DNA of 64,000 nucleotides from Nothophoma quercina (lineage: Eukaryota; Ascomycota; Dothideomycetes; Pleosporales; Didymellaceae): contig JAKIXB010000009.1 in the NCBI GenBank assembly GCA_021642125.1, positions 248,001-312,000 on the forward strand. Direction: 5' to 3'. Position numbers and translations under genes: made by a program. Shown here in pieces: positions 55,902-64,000 of this stretch. Each line of letters begins with the position of its first letter. Positions within the stretch are counted from its first letter, which is position 1. Under the pieces are notes generated by a model. It ran no database searches and was not told the DNA's origin. It worked only from the letters and a program-made list of their open reading frames with translations.

Positions 55902-57718
55902 ATGCTGCTACGCAAGCGCCGGCGCAAAAGGAGAAGCGGCTCGATGCGGGAAACCGACACCACGACCACTGTGTGTGCTGCAAGTGTGCAATTGCAAGTG
56001 ACGCAAGCTGAGCGCTGAACAGATGCTCGACGACTGCCCAAATGGCGCAATGACCTGCGCAATCGCCTCATACCTATAGTCCGCTGGGAGACGCCATGGC
56101 TCGCCTGGATGCAAGAGAGCATGCGCTCACCAGCGCTCGACATGTACTTTGCCTACACTGCCAACCTTGGGACGCACACCTTCTTCATGATCTTCCTGCC
56201 AATCCAATTTTGGTGCGGCTATACAAGCCTTGGTCGAGCGTACGTCAACCATCTGTCACCTAAACCTTGACTCTAGTGCGACATCTGACATGCGCAGCAC
56301 CGTCTTCATGCTGGCCGCTGGAATTTACTGGAGCGGTTTCCTCAAGGACATGCTATGTCTGCCTCGCCCTCTGTCGCCGCCTCTCGCTCGTATCTCCATG
56401 TCCGGCTCTGCAGCTCTTGAGTACGGCTTCCCCTCATCGCACTCCACGAACGCCGTCTCCGTGACTTTCTACGCCATATACATGCTACAGCAGTCGGATG
56501 AGTACGACACTTGGGTCAATGTTGGTCTGCAGGCACTCTTCTACTTTTACGCCATTTCGATCATTCTTGGACGATTATACTGCGGCATGCACGGCTTCCT
56601 CGATGTCTTGGTTGGAAGCACTCTTGGAGCTCTCATCACTGTCTTCCAGCTGGTCTTCAGTGACTGGATTGATTCATGGATCTTCAGTGGATCGTACAAG
56701 GACGTTGTCATAGCTACTTTGGTCATCTTCGTCCTTGTTCGCATCCATCCCGAACCTGCTGACGACTGCCCCTGCTTCGACGATAGTGTTGCCTTCTCAG
56801 GCGTGGTCGTAGGCATCAATATCGGAGCGTGGCATTACTACCAATCGGGGTTTGCGATCAACGAGACCTATCCTTCGACCGTGCCATTTCAGCTCTCGCA
56901 GATAGGACTGCCTAAGGCCATCCTACGGACGTTGCTCGGTGTTGTCATCATCTTCGTATGGCGGGCTACTGCAAAGCCTGCGCTGTTTAAAATATTGCCT
57001 CCGCTTTTCAGGCTACTGGAACGAGCTCGGATGAACCTACCTCGCGCCTTCTTCCTCAACGCCTCGTCGTATACTTCCATTCCCAATATGCGCGACGACG
57101 ACAACGTCATCCCACCCGCTTCACAGTTACCACAGATGCTCAAGAACCTGGCGCATCCGCGAAAACGTTCGGTTTCGGTCGGCCCACAGTCAGCTTCTGA
57201 CGCTTATGAGACGCTCGCCTATCGCAACCGCCGGCGACGGGAAAGCGTTAACTCTTCAGATGACACCGTTCCTGAGGATCTAGAGTGGTCCTCGACTCCG
57301 CCATCTCAAGCAGTGACGCCTGCAGTCGAAAAGGGTCAGCCTCTGCTCCGTGCTGGATTGCTACCAACGCCAATGGCCTCTCGTGTACATTCTTACGAGC
57401 AGATGATGGGCACGGGCGATACCAAAGGCCTTGATGGCAAGACAGACACTCCGCCGGACAGCGACACTGATGCTGCCGGTAGTCTGACAAAAAGCGAGGA
57501 AGAAAACGAAAAGCGTGAGATCTTCATGAAGCTTACGAAGCCACGAGTGCGATACGACGTCGAGGTCGTGACGAAGTTGATTGTGTATAGCGGTAAGGTC
57601 TTTTCATCCCGGTTTCTCCGAGATATACTGACATATTTTAGGCATTGGGTGGCTCGCCGTCGGCATCGATCCTATCATCTTCGAACTGGTCGGCCTTGGT
57701 ATGGGCATTCGACCATGA
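55902..57718 (+). CDS. LCB3: Dihydrosphingosine/sphingosine 1-phosphate phosphatase (PAP2 family, Lcb3-like)
   Basis: ER lipid phosphatase that dephosphorylates long-chain base phosphates. Proposed exons: 55902-55974, 56023-56239, 56298-57592 and 57642-57718, 553 residues. The PAP2 signature is complete: KDMLCLPRP (K-x6-RP), YGFPSSHSTNAVSV (PSGH-like) and GRLYCGMHGFLDVLVG (R-x5-H-x3-D). Hydrophobic helices surround these. The last intron has GTAAGG and TAG ends; its removal gives the C-terminal GWLAVGIDPIIFELVGLG. Exons 2-4 are secure. Exon 1 is a phase-consistent guess with an uncommon donor (GTGCTG) and supplies about 24 residues. Confidence 0.9.
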
Positions 57719-58155
57719 TATTTTGGTCACTTCTTCATTTTGTTCGGCTCGCTGCCACATGCAGGCTTCCTTGTAGACGTTCTGACATACCCATATGGCT
57801 GGCCCTCCATGGGACATTGATGACAATCAGATACCCCAGTCCACACTTCACATATTGCTTTGCACCGCGCCAATTTTCAAGTCTTGCTTACGCATCATCC
57901 TACACGAGCATTCGTCTTCTCCTCTCCTCGGGTATTGAATTGATGGGTTTCCGGAACTGCTGCTTCGTACCGCCGTTCTCCTGGTGGGTCAACACGAATA
58001 TTGGAGTTCGCTAGCGTCTGTGGGCCGAGTCGTATCCCTTACCTCCACCCTCACCACCCTGACCCAGCCATGAGTCAATGCCACTCTCACCACCACTCTT
58101 ATCCAACATTATTATTGACATTGTCAGTCGGATTTCCATCAAAATCACATGATAC
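57719..58155. other. Intergenic between LCB3 and the tRNA gene
   Basis: 437 bases: LCB3 3' flank and the 5' flank of tRNA-Pro. Any upstream promoter needed by a tRNA gene with a split A box would have to be here; I see AT-rich sequence near 58105-58122 but no clear TATA element. Confidence 0.45.
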
Positions 58156-58166
58156 GGTCTTGTGGT

Positions 58167-58219
58167 GTAAGTTCAACCCACAAACCTCAGCTTTCGAGCT
58201 CCTTCTGACAACCATCCAG
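58167..58219 (+). other. Spliceosomal-type intron 1 in tRNA-Pro (between D-arm positions 11 and 12)
   Basis: 53 nt, donor GTAAGT, branch-like CTGAC at 58205-58209, acceptor CCAG. Size and signals match the protein-gene introns elsewhere in this window. It separates TGGT from CTAGTGG, splitting the internal A box. No tRNA-endonuclease bulge-helix-bulge structure is obvious by eye. Confidence 0.8.
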
Positions 58220-58231
58220 CTAGTGGTATGA

Positions 58232-58286
58232 GTAAGTTATAACCAATCAGCACACTGCATACAGCAAATGTCTAACAAGCATTCAG
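58232..58286 (+). other. Spliceosomal-type intron 2 in tRNA-Pro (between D-arm positions 24 and 25)
   Basis: 55 nt, donor GTAAGT, branch-like CTAAC at 58272-58276, acceptor TCAG. It follows a 12-nt exon and shares its first seven bases and most of its last fifteen with intron 1. Confidence 0.8.
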
Positions 58287-58299
58287 TTCTCGCTTAGGG

Positions 58300-58313
58300 T
58301 ACCTAAGTAAACG
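58300..58313 (+). other. Canonical tRNA intron after anticodon-loop position 37
   Basis: 14 nt at the universal nuclear tRNA intron site, one base 3' of the anticodon. It contains CCTAA, complementary to the TTAGG of the anticodon loop, giving the usual anticodon-intron pairing recognised by the Sen2/15/34/54 endonuclease. Confidence 0.85.
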
Positions 58314-58350
58314 TGCGAGAGGCCCCGCGTTCGAGTCGCGGCAAGACCCC

Positions 58351-58356
58351 TTTTTT
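58351..58356 (+). terminator. RNA polymerase III T-run terminator
   Basis: Six T in a row starting two bases after the discriminator base of tRNA-Pro, the standard Pol III stop signal. Its presence suggests that the locus is or was transcribed by Pol III. Confidence 0.75.
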
Positions 58357-58840
58357 GCCCATGTACGATCCCTCTTGCAGGATGAGGGTCTGTTCCTTTT
58401 GCATCGACAGTGGTCTGGGAACCTTTTTGCAAACCAAGTCGTTCTGAAGGCAAATGGTTGCTTATGTTTGGTGGGCAGACCTTGCTCTCGATTACTGTTT
58501 GCTGCTTCGTGGCGTACCGCAAACATGCAGCAAATGCCTATGCTTCGCCAACAACAGTCCACAGCTTTTAGTGACACTATGCTTTTGTGGTCAGACCATG
58601 GTGTTTCTGACGTAGGTGCTCGCATATGACTTTGTTCAGCATCCGCTCTTCAATAGCTACAGGTCTGTCGTTGACTGGCGTCATCAGTCAATTGCCGATA
58701 CTACCTCGCGTGTTCAAGGTGAAGGGGAAAGCCGGAGTGAGCGCAACAACAAGCAAAGGGTCCCCTCCAACAGCTTACCTTCTCTGCTACCAACGCTCCA
58801 CCGCCGCGAACCGCCACAAACCACCACGTCCACAGCCACC
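58357..58840. other. Intergenic, no gene seen
   Basis: About 480 bases between the tRNA terminator and the MYND-gene start; 5' flank of the latter. No second tRNA found. Confidence 0.5.
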
Positions 58841-59568
58841 ATGGCAACAACAACAAAGCCTCTCGATCTCGTCGATATCGCGGCACCTGAACTACAAGCG
58901 CGCGACTACTGATTCACGCTTTCGCCATACCATGCTGAGTGAGGTTGCACATCCCGTCACCCCTTGCAAGCTTACCGCATCGACAGGTGCTCGTCCGGTT
59001 TGAACGAGTATAACGGCAATGCTCGCACCTGGATCGTTCTTGAGCAGCACCCGAATGACGGCATCAAGCGGGACTTGTCATCTACGATGCTCCCGCCAGT
59101 CAACAAGTGTCCGCTTACCGAGCAGCAGCTCAAAACCATCTTCTACCGCATCCGTAGCGTTGATGCTTACGGTTCCTTAGTCAAGCTTCTCCAGGTCTTC
59201 TTCAGCCACTTTCCACGCGGCACCAAGCTTCAAACTCGTCATCCAGGCAAGGGCAAGGAACCTGGCGAATCGCACTAGATATCATGGACGAGTTCGAGTC
59301 AAGGCTTGGAGAGTTGGCTGAAGAAACCAAGAATAGACGACTGGTGATGTTCATGATGAGTCCCAAGCGGGATGTCGACTACGCGCATCAGGTCGCATGC
59401 CGCGTGAAGGAGCAATGGAAGAAGAGAGCCACCGAGAAGTGGTGTTCTTACTGCGGAGCGCCAGAGCCGCAGTTCAAGTGTGACGATTGCAACGACGCCT
59501 GGTTCTGCAACAAGAAGCATCAGAAGAACATGTGGTCTCTGCACCGGGGGTACTGCAAGAAAGACTGA
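58841..59568 (+). pseudogene. MYND-type zinc-finger gene with interrupted frame
   Basis: The 3' part (59284-59568) encodes a MYND finger: WCSYCGAPEPQFKCDDC, then WFCNKKHQ and HRGYC, with the Cys/His spacing complete, ending at TGA 59566-59568. Upstream, the ATG at 58841 (good Kozak context, ACCATGG) opens a frame that stops after 23 codons at TGA 58910-58912, then reads on plausibly. A 48-nt intron at about 58938-58985 (GTGAGG to CAG) joins it to LNEYNGNARTWIVLEQHPND and IFYRIRSVDAYGSLVKLL. A frame change is then needed before TWRIALDIMDEFESRLGEL. No normal intron removes both problems, so this is either a pseudogene, a sequence error or a gene with unusual splicing. Confidence 0.5.
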
Positions 59569-60171
59569 ACTCTTGCGGTCCCATGGGAATGACTCTCGAT
59601 GGTACGAAGACTTTACAGCGATTGAGCTAAGACTCCATGTGATCCTAACCCGAATTGAAAGAAAATGAGGAGACGATCAAAGCTAGGCACAGCGAAGAAG
59701 CAGAAAAAGAAAATCCAAGCCCACGGATGAGCTGCGACATCGACTCGCTTTGATCCCCAGTCACCAAGTCCAAATGTGCTCGCGGCGATGATGTCTAATA
59801 CCACATGTGACATTATAAGGTGTGGTCTCTTCACGAGCGGCTCTGGTCCGCTTCTCTGGACGATAGGTGTGGTCTTGAGTAGAACTTTGGACAACAATGA
59901 CAAACTGAGCGATACATAACATGTGGGGCCTTCAGTTGAATCTGCCAATGTGAAGACCGCACATGCCCCACGTTCGGCCTTTCCGCAAGTCGTCATGATG
60001 CATGATGGTCTTGGCAAGAGCCAGTCACCAAAACTTCGTGACTATTGCCCCTCTCACAACAACACCACCGACGCCACCAATCGCTCCGCGCACACTCACC
60101 TAACCTCTAGACTGAGATCTGTCCCACAGCTCAGTCGTCCGCCGATACTCCTGTACCTCGCCGACAATTTT
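59569..60171. other. 5' region of the UFO1 gene
   Basis: 603 bases. An out-of-frame ATG at 59921 opens a 10-codon upstream frame. An in-frame ATG at 59995 would add 59 low-complexity residues to UFO1, so the true start is uncertain. Confidence 0.45.
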
Positions 60172-63100
60172 ATGCAGCCAGAGACTTCCAACGATATCGA
60201 AAACGTTACTTCACCACCAGTCGCCCCCGAAACTCCCCAAATTACCTCCCAGCATGGACAGCGCCGCGACGATGACCCGCAGTCTCCTCTGCAACCTCAC
60301 TCAAGTGAGTCGCGGGGAGAGTCTGAGTCACTGTCCGGTGGCGACACGCGTGACGCGACGCGTTCAGGAACCCCTAACGATACTGAGACCGAGGGATTGA
60401 AAGGCCTCGGAACGCATACGCCTCCACAGAGGAACCGAATCGATGAATACGAGAAAGCATTGTCTAAGTCAGCGCGAAAGAGCCCTGAGGGGCCTCTTTT
60501 TGAGGTTATTAAGACCAATCGCAAGCCTGATGACAAGCGCTCTCCAATCGCGCATTTGCCCAACGAAATTTTGATCCATGCCATTGCGCACTTGTCGCCG
60601 AATGACCTTGCAGCTGTTGCGCTTGTCTCTCGACGCTTCAACGACCTTGTCACGACGCCGCATGCATGGCAAGTTGCATTCGCCCGTTACTTCCCTGGCC
60701 CCGCAGCCCTCGAAGACGCCATAATCAACAAGAGCCTGGAAGACAATGGCGAGATTGTGCGATCAGAGAAGAGGAAGTTCACTAGGCTTACTGCTCTGGC
60801 GACATGGAGGAGCGAATACATACTCCGTACTAGAATGTTACGCTCCTTAGTTCGTGGCAAGCCTATGCAAGAGACGTCTACACCGTCTCGCGCCAGCCTA
60901 GTGCAAAGCGTACACCCGGTAGTCACCTACGACTCCAAGACATACACAACGATCAATCACATCCACGCTTCCTTTGGCACCGGCCTAAACAAGAAGGAGC
61001 CACGATTCATACATGGCGCGGACGATGTCGGCATGTGCACTGCAAGCGATCCCACGGTCGCAAAGGTGGACCCGTGGGGCCAGAGCGATCCCAACTTCTA
61101 CAGCCAGTTCTCAGAACGCTTCCCAGGCACTGCTGAGTGGGGCTTGGGATCTGGCGAGGTCGTTGGACGTCCCAATGTCATGGACGTATCGCAGCCTCAC
61201 GGTATGATCTACGGCCAGGGCTGTCCGGAAGGCTCCTGCTACTATCGTGCGACCGATGAAATGCGCGGTCGCTTTGTCGCAGAGCCTACAGATTACAGCG
61301 AACCCGAGTTTGGCATACCAAAGCTGGGCATCGATGGTGGAGCTATCTGCTGTGTTTGGATTGCGAAGTCCAACATTATCCCTACACTTTCCGAGGGCAT
61401 CATTGGTATGCTGACGGGCTCTGCTGCCGGTGTGGTTACTGCTTGTAGCTTGGGGACGGAAGGGGTAAAGGCTTCGCGCCTGCAGCGTGGTGAGCTGACT
61501 GTTCGTTGGATCCTCAGCCCCGGCGTACCAATTGTCTCGATCGTTGTAGACGACAATTACTCAAAAAAGCGGCAGTCACAAAATCGCATCTGGGCGGTGG
61601 CTCTCAACGCGCTCGGCGAGCTGTTTTACCTCAACGACTTTCCAACGCGGAGTCAAGCTATCACGACCGACATCTCAGAGCCTACTGAGTACTTGGCCTG
61701 GCTTACCGGCCGGAGCAATTATTGGAACCTCGTTGAACCCAGCAGACGTGTTGCACGACCAGATCCTTACAGCGATGCCGAGGTCGATGGAAGCTACTCG
61801 CCTCGCACGTCGTGGGATGGGATGTGTTTGGGTAAGCAACAGCTTTCCGCGGAAACAAGGGAGATCCAGCAGTTTCTGCGGAAGCAGCCAAAAGAGTTTC
61901 AGAAATCCTGTCTTGGATGGGATATGCGCAGACGTCTCGAGGTCGATTTTGCTGGGGACGACGGCAACTACGCAGGCGAAGCTATGGTTGTCTTCAAGTG
62001 CGGCCTTGACGAAGGCAACAATGCTGATGTTACTCGCTACACTAGATGGAGGTCGAACGAGAAAGACAAAGCCAGCACCAACGTATCAACTCGTACCGCA
62101 ACGCCACAGATGTCTCAGGCCCCATCGCTGTTTGGAGGTCCTGTAGCGGCGCCTTCCGAGGTCGTGCAAGTACCTTTGCGCGCTCGCAGCTCTTCCTATA
62201 TGTCGTCCGGTAGCTCACCCGAGCGATCAAGCCTTGTGGAGGAATGGCGAACTTCGAACTTCAGCTTCGGTGGCTTCAAGAGCACTCGTGTGGCCGTCAC
62301 AGCCATGGACAATTCAACTTTCTCGACATTGACTCTCTCGGAAGACCCAGCACTTGGCTTCTCGACTTCCTCAACAGCGTCATCGCCGTACGCGTCGCCC
62401 ATGTCTGTTGCGAGTCAGCCAGCGTCGCCTGCTGACATCCCTGGTCAGCGAGCACGCTTTGTTGCAGCAGGAACTAAGAGCGGAGTGGTGCTTCTCTGGG
62501 ACATCAGAGCACCTGTCTCCCGCTCATCCGAGTACTCCAACACCATTGAACCCCTCCGTATCATCTACACCGATTCGCCCGAAATCTCCTCTCTGGCGCT
62601 AACCTCCCTGTACCTTGTCGCTGGTGGCAACGATGGCCTGGTGCAGGCATGGGATCCACTTGCATCCAGCATGTCGCCCATCACTACGTTACACTCGCGC
62701 CACGCATCTCGTGCTCGCAGACGGCTCGTCCAGGCGCAGGCCTCAGCTCAGGGTGTCGGCATCAACATGTTTGCTGCTGGTGCTGCGTTCCTTGACCCAG
62801 ACCCAACAGTCCTTCGGGGTGCCGTCTCGCTCGGGAATCAGCTGCGTTGGTGGAGTTTCAGCTCCTCTGCTGCCGATCAATACAAGAGCAGCAAACGCCG
62901 TCTCCGGCGCGCTGAGCGTGGCACTAATCAAGCCAATGAACGCTACGCTGGAACGCAACGGGTAAACTTGAAGGGCTACATCGAGAACGAGCAATATGAG
63001 CTCGAGCGTGTTAAGGCCCAGAAGCGCAAGGATGCCGAGCGACAAGCTGCGCGCTATGGCACTGAGCTTCTCGACGACGAAGATGAGGCGCTCGCCTACG

Positions 63101-63594
63101 CTTTGCTTCTGTCACAAGAGAATGCAGAAGCGGAAGAGAAGAAGCGCCGCGAAAGTGAGTTCATCGAGCTTTCTCGGCAAGAGACAGTCAAGCCTACCGC
63201 AAGCTGTCACGTCCATCCGTCTTCTCAGCAGAACGGAGCGACTGAGGAAGAGGTCGACCCTGACATTGCCGAAGCCATCCGTCTCTCGCTCGCCGAGACT
63301 ACCATTGCTGACCCTTTTCATCCCAACGAAACTGAGCCATCTGCATTCGACTTCACCATCAAGTACGCCAAGGGCAAGAAGTCTGCTTCGAACTCGCCCT
63401 GGAATACTCCGGCAAAGAAGGGCAAAGCGAACGCCAGCTCGAGCAACGGCAATGAGCTAAGTGACCTAGAGTTTGCGATGCAATTGAGCCTAGCGGAAGA
63501 ACAGAGTAGAAAAGAGATGGATGAGGATCATTTTCCGGCACTGAGTCCGAAGCCAGACGGTGGCAAGGGGAAGGGGAAAGCGAGGGGTTGGTGA
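60172..63594 (+). CDS. UFO1: F-box / WD-repeat / UIM protein, Ufo1-like
   Basis: Single exon, 1140 residues from the ATG at 60172 (59995 is an in-frame alternative). The F-box is at about residues 128-170 (HLPNEILIHAIAHLSPNDLA, then VALVSRRFNDLV). A beta-propeller-like region follows, with WD-type blades such as GVVLLWDIRAP and GNDGLVQAWDPLA. Three ubiquitin-interacting motifs lie at the C-terminus: ALAYALLLSQENAEAE, DIAEAIRLSLAET and DLEFAMQLSLAEE. This F-box, WD, triple-UIM order is that of yeast Ufo1, an SCF substrate receptor that degrades the HO endonuclease and controls its own turnover through the UIMs. It ends in a Lys/Gly-rich tail. Confidence 0.82.
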   Translation: MQPETSNDIENVTSPPVAPETPQITSQHGQRRDDDPQSPLQPHSSESRGESESLSGGDTRDATRSGTPNDTETEGLKGLGTHTPPQRNRIDEYEKALSKSARKSPEGPLFEVIKTNRKPDDKRSPIAHLPNEILIHAIAHLSPNDLAAVALVSRRFNDLVTTPHAWQVAFARYFPGPAALEDAIINKSLEDNGEIVRSEKRKFTRLTALATWRSEYILRTRMLRSLVRGKPMQETSTPSRASLVQSVHPVVTYDSKTYTTINHIHASFGTGLNKKEPRFIHGADDVGMCTASDPTVAKVDPWGQSDPNFYSQFSERFPGTAEWGLGSGEVVGRPNVMDVSQPHGMIYGQGCPEGSCYYRATDEMRGRFVAEPTDYSEPEFGIPKLGIDGGAICCVWIAKSNIIPTLSEGIIGMLTGSAAGVVTACSLGTEGVKASRLQRGELTVRWILSPGVPIVSIVVDDNYSKKRQSQNRIWAVALNALGELFYLNDFPTRSQAITTDISEPTEYLAWLTGRSNYWNLVEPSRRVARPDPYSDAEVDGSYSPRTSWDGMCLGKQQLSAETREIQQFLRKQPKEFQKSCLGWDMRRRLEVDFAGDDGNYAGEAMVVFKCGLDEGNNADVTRYTRWRSNEKDKASTNVSTRTATPQMSQAPSLFGGPVAAPSEVVQVPLRARSSSYMSSGSSPERSSLVEEWRTSNFSFGGFKSTRVAVTAMDNSTFSTLTLSEDPALGFSTSSTASSPYASPMSVASQPASPADIPGQRARFVAAGTKSGVVLLWDIRAPVSRSSEYSNTIEPLRIIYTDSPEISSLALTSLYLVAGGNDGLVQAWDPLASSMSPITTLHSRHASRARRRLVQAQASAQGVGINMFAAGAAFLDPDPTVLRGAVSLGNQLRWWSFSSSAADQYKSSKRRLRRAERGTNQANERYAGTQRVNLKGYIENEQYELERVKAQKRKDAERQAARYGTELLDDEDEALAYALLLSQENAEAEEKKRRESEFIELSRQETVKPTASCHVHPSSQQNGATEEEVDPDIAEAIRLSLAETTIADPFHPNETEPSAFDFTIKYAKGKKSASNSPWNTPAKKGKANASSSNGNELSDLEFAMQLSLAEEQSRKEMDEDHFPALSPKPDGGKGKGKARGW

Positions 63595-64000
63595 TTTGAC
63601 TGTCTGGGCTGTTTATGCGTTCTTGCTTTCTTCCATCCTGTGCTTCCGCGAGCATTGTTTAATACCTTTTGCTTTCTTGGCTCCATACTTGTTTCGCTTC
63701 TTCAGAGTCAATAGCTGTCAATTGCTCTGTGCTTCGATCCCCCTCTTCTGAGGTTCGAGAGCAGTATCTGCTCGAAGCATGTTCTACAATTCATCATTTG
63801 ACTTGATCACTCGCATACTCTTTTGGTGTTCGCATATGCGTCGAGAGCTTGTGGACTATCTGTCACGCTATGTGTGCGTAGCACCTTCCTTCTAGTTGCG
63901 CAGCGGGCCCACAAACTCCCATACCCCGGATCCCGATTGTTTACCACCCACCCTACTTTAGCCACTTGTGGCACTCCTCTGTAAACAGACATCTTCCATT
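63595..64000. other. 3' flank of UFO1 to window end
   Basis: 406 bases, T-rich just after the stop as expected of a 3' UTR. No gene supported. Confidence 0.5.

Larger units (their letters stand above)
58156..58349 (+). tRNA. tRNA-Pro (AGG) with one tRNA-type and two spliceosomal-type introns
   Basis: Exons 58156-58166, 58220-58231, 58287-58299 and 58314-58349 join to 72 nt, a normal tRNA-Pro. Acceptor strands GGTCTTG (58156-58162) and CAAGACC (58342-58348) pair in all seven positions; the discriminator is C. The anticodon stem CTCGC/GCGAG and loop TTAGGGT give anticodon AGG at 34-36. The T stem CCGCG/CGCGG is perfect with loop TTCGAGT. A run of six T follows at 58351. The D arm reads like other eukaryotic tRNA-Pro genes only when 58167-58219 and 58232-58286 are removed. 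The exact pairing across the insertions argues that the spliced tRNA is, or recently was, under selection. It decodes CCU/CCC if inosine forms at 34. Confidence 0.88.

Noticed and set aside
57593..58014. Open frame continuing past the last LCB3 donor
   Set aside because: Removal of the 49-nt GT-AG intron at 57593-57641 gives the conserved LCB3 C-terminus; the read-through frame is Arg/Cys-rich with no family match.
58156..58349. Alternative reading of the split tRNA as exons of a protein gene
   Set aside because: Joined exons contain no useful frame, whereas they reproduce every tRNA stem with exact pairing and are followed by a Pol III terminator.
1..64000. CRISPR arrays, insertion sequences, rRNA genes, retroelement polymerase motifs
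   Set aside because: None seen on either strand; the window is eukaryotic.

Overview
The window is eukaryotic nuclear DNA from a filamentous ascomycete (Pezizomycotina; I lean towards Dothideomycetes, but that is inference). Evidence: short 45-60 nt GT-AG introns with CTRAC branch sites, compact intergenic spaces, genes on both strands with one promoter each, and a conserved fungal gene set (ALG2, IML1, LST4/FNIP, LEA1, FIP1, NUP49, VPS15, FIG4, PMC1, TRM12, RPB8, SEN34, DAD1, RHO4, LCB3, UFO1). There are no operons, no CRISPR arrays and no recognisable transposon.

Layout. 0-2.8 kb: the 3' end of an MBD4-like DNA glycosylase, a small three-exon hypothetical gene and a seven-helix membrane protein gene. 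2.8-5.4 kb: no convincing gene. 5.4-17 kb: ALG2 and IML1 diverge from one promoter, and IML1 converges on an LST4/FNIP gene. 17-19.4 kb: decayed coding pieces. 19.4-26 kb: LEA1, FIP1, NUP49, a glutathionyl-hydroquinone-reductase-type GST and a Cys/His-rich hypothetical protein. 26-35 kb: VPS15 and FIG4 diverge. 35-39.8 kb: gene-poor, with a broken HD-domain (cyanamide-hydratase-like) gene. 39.9-50.9 kb: PMC1, TRM12, a Nudix gene, RPB8 and an F-box gene. 51.2-57.7 kb: SEN34, DAD1, RHO4 and LCB3. 57.7-64 kb: a tRNA-Pro(AGG) gene, an interrupted MYND-finger gene and UFO1.

Main finding: the tRNA-Pro(AGG) gene at 58156-58349. Its acceptor, anticodon and T stems pair perfectly, and it has a normal 14-nt tRNA intron after position 37. 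Its D arm, however, is broken by two further insertions of 53 and 55 nt. Both begin GTAAGT, both carry a CTRAC branch-like site and both end CAG, so they look like spliceosomal introns. Removing all three gives a standard 72-nt tRNA-Pro. The first insertion splits the internal A box, which raises the question of which polymerase and which splicing machinery make this tRNA. I know of no described example of spliceosome-type introns in a nuclear tRNA gene.

Other themes. Several genes act at the vacuole or endosome membrane or signal from it: IML1 and LST4 (amino-acid input to TORC1), VPS15 and FIG4 (PI3P and PI(3,5)P2), and PMC1 (vacuolar calcium pump). PMC1 has two tandem matches to the calcineurin/Crz1 response element in its promoter. 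RNA-processing genes also recur: LEA1 (spliceosome), FIP1, SEN34 (tRNA intron endonuclease) and TRM12 (tRNA modification). All exon boundaries are my own reading of splice signals and frame; none has been checked against transcripts.
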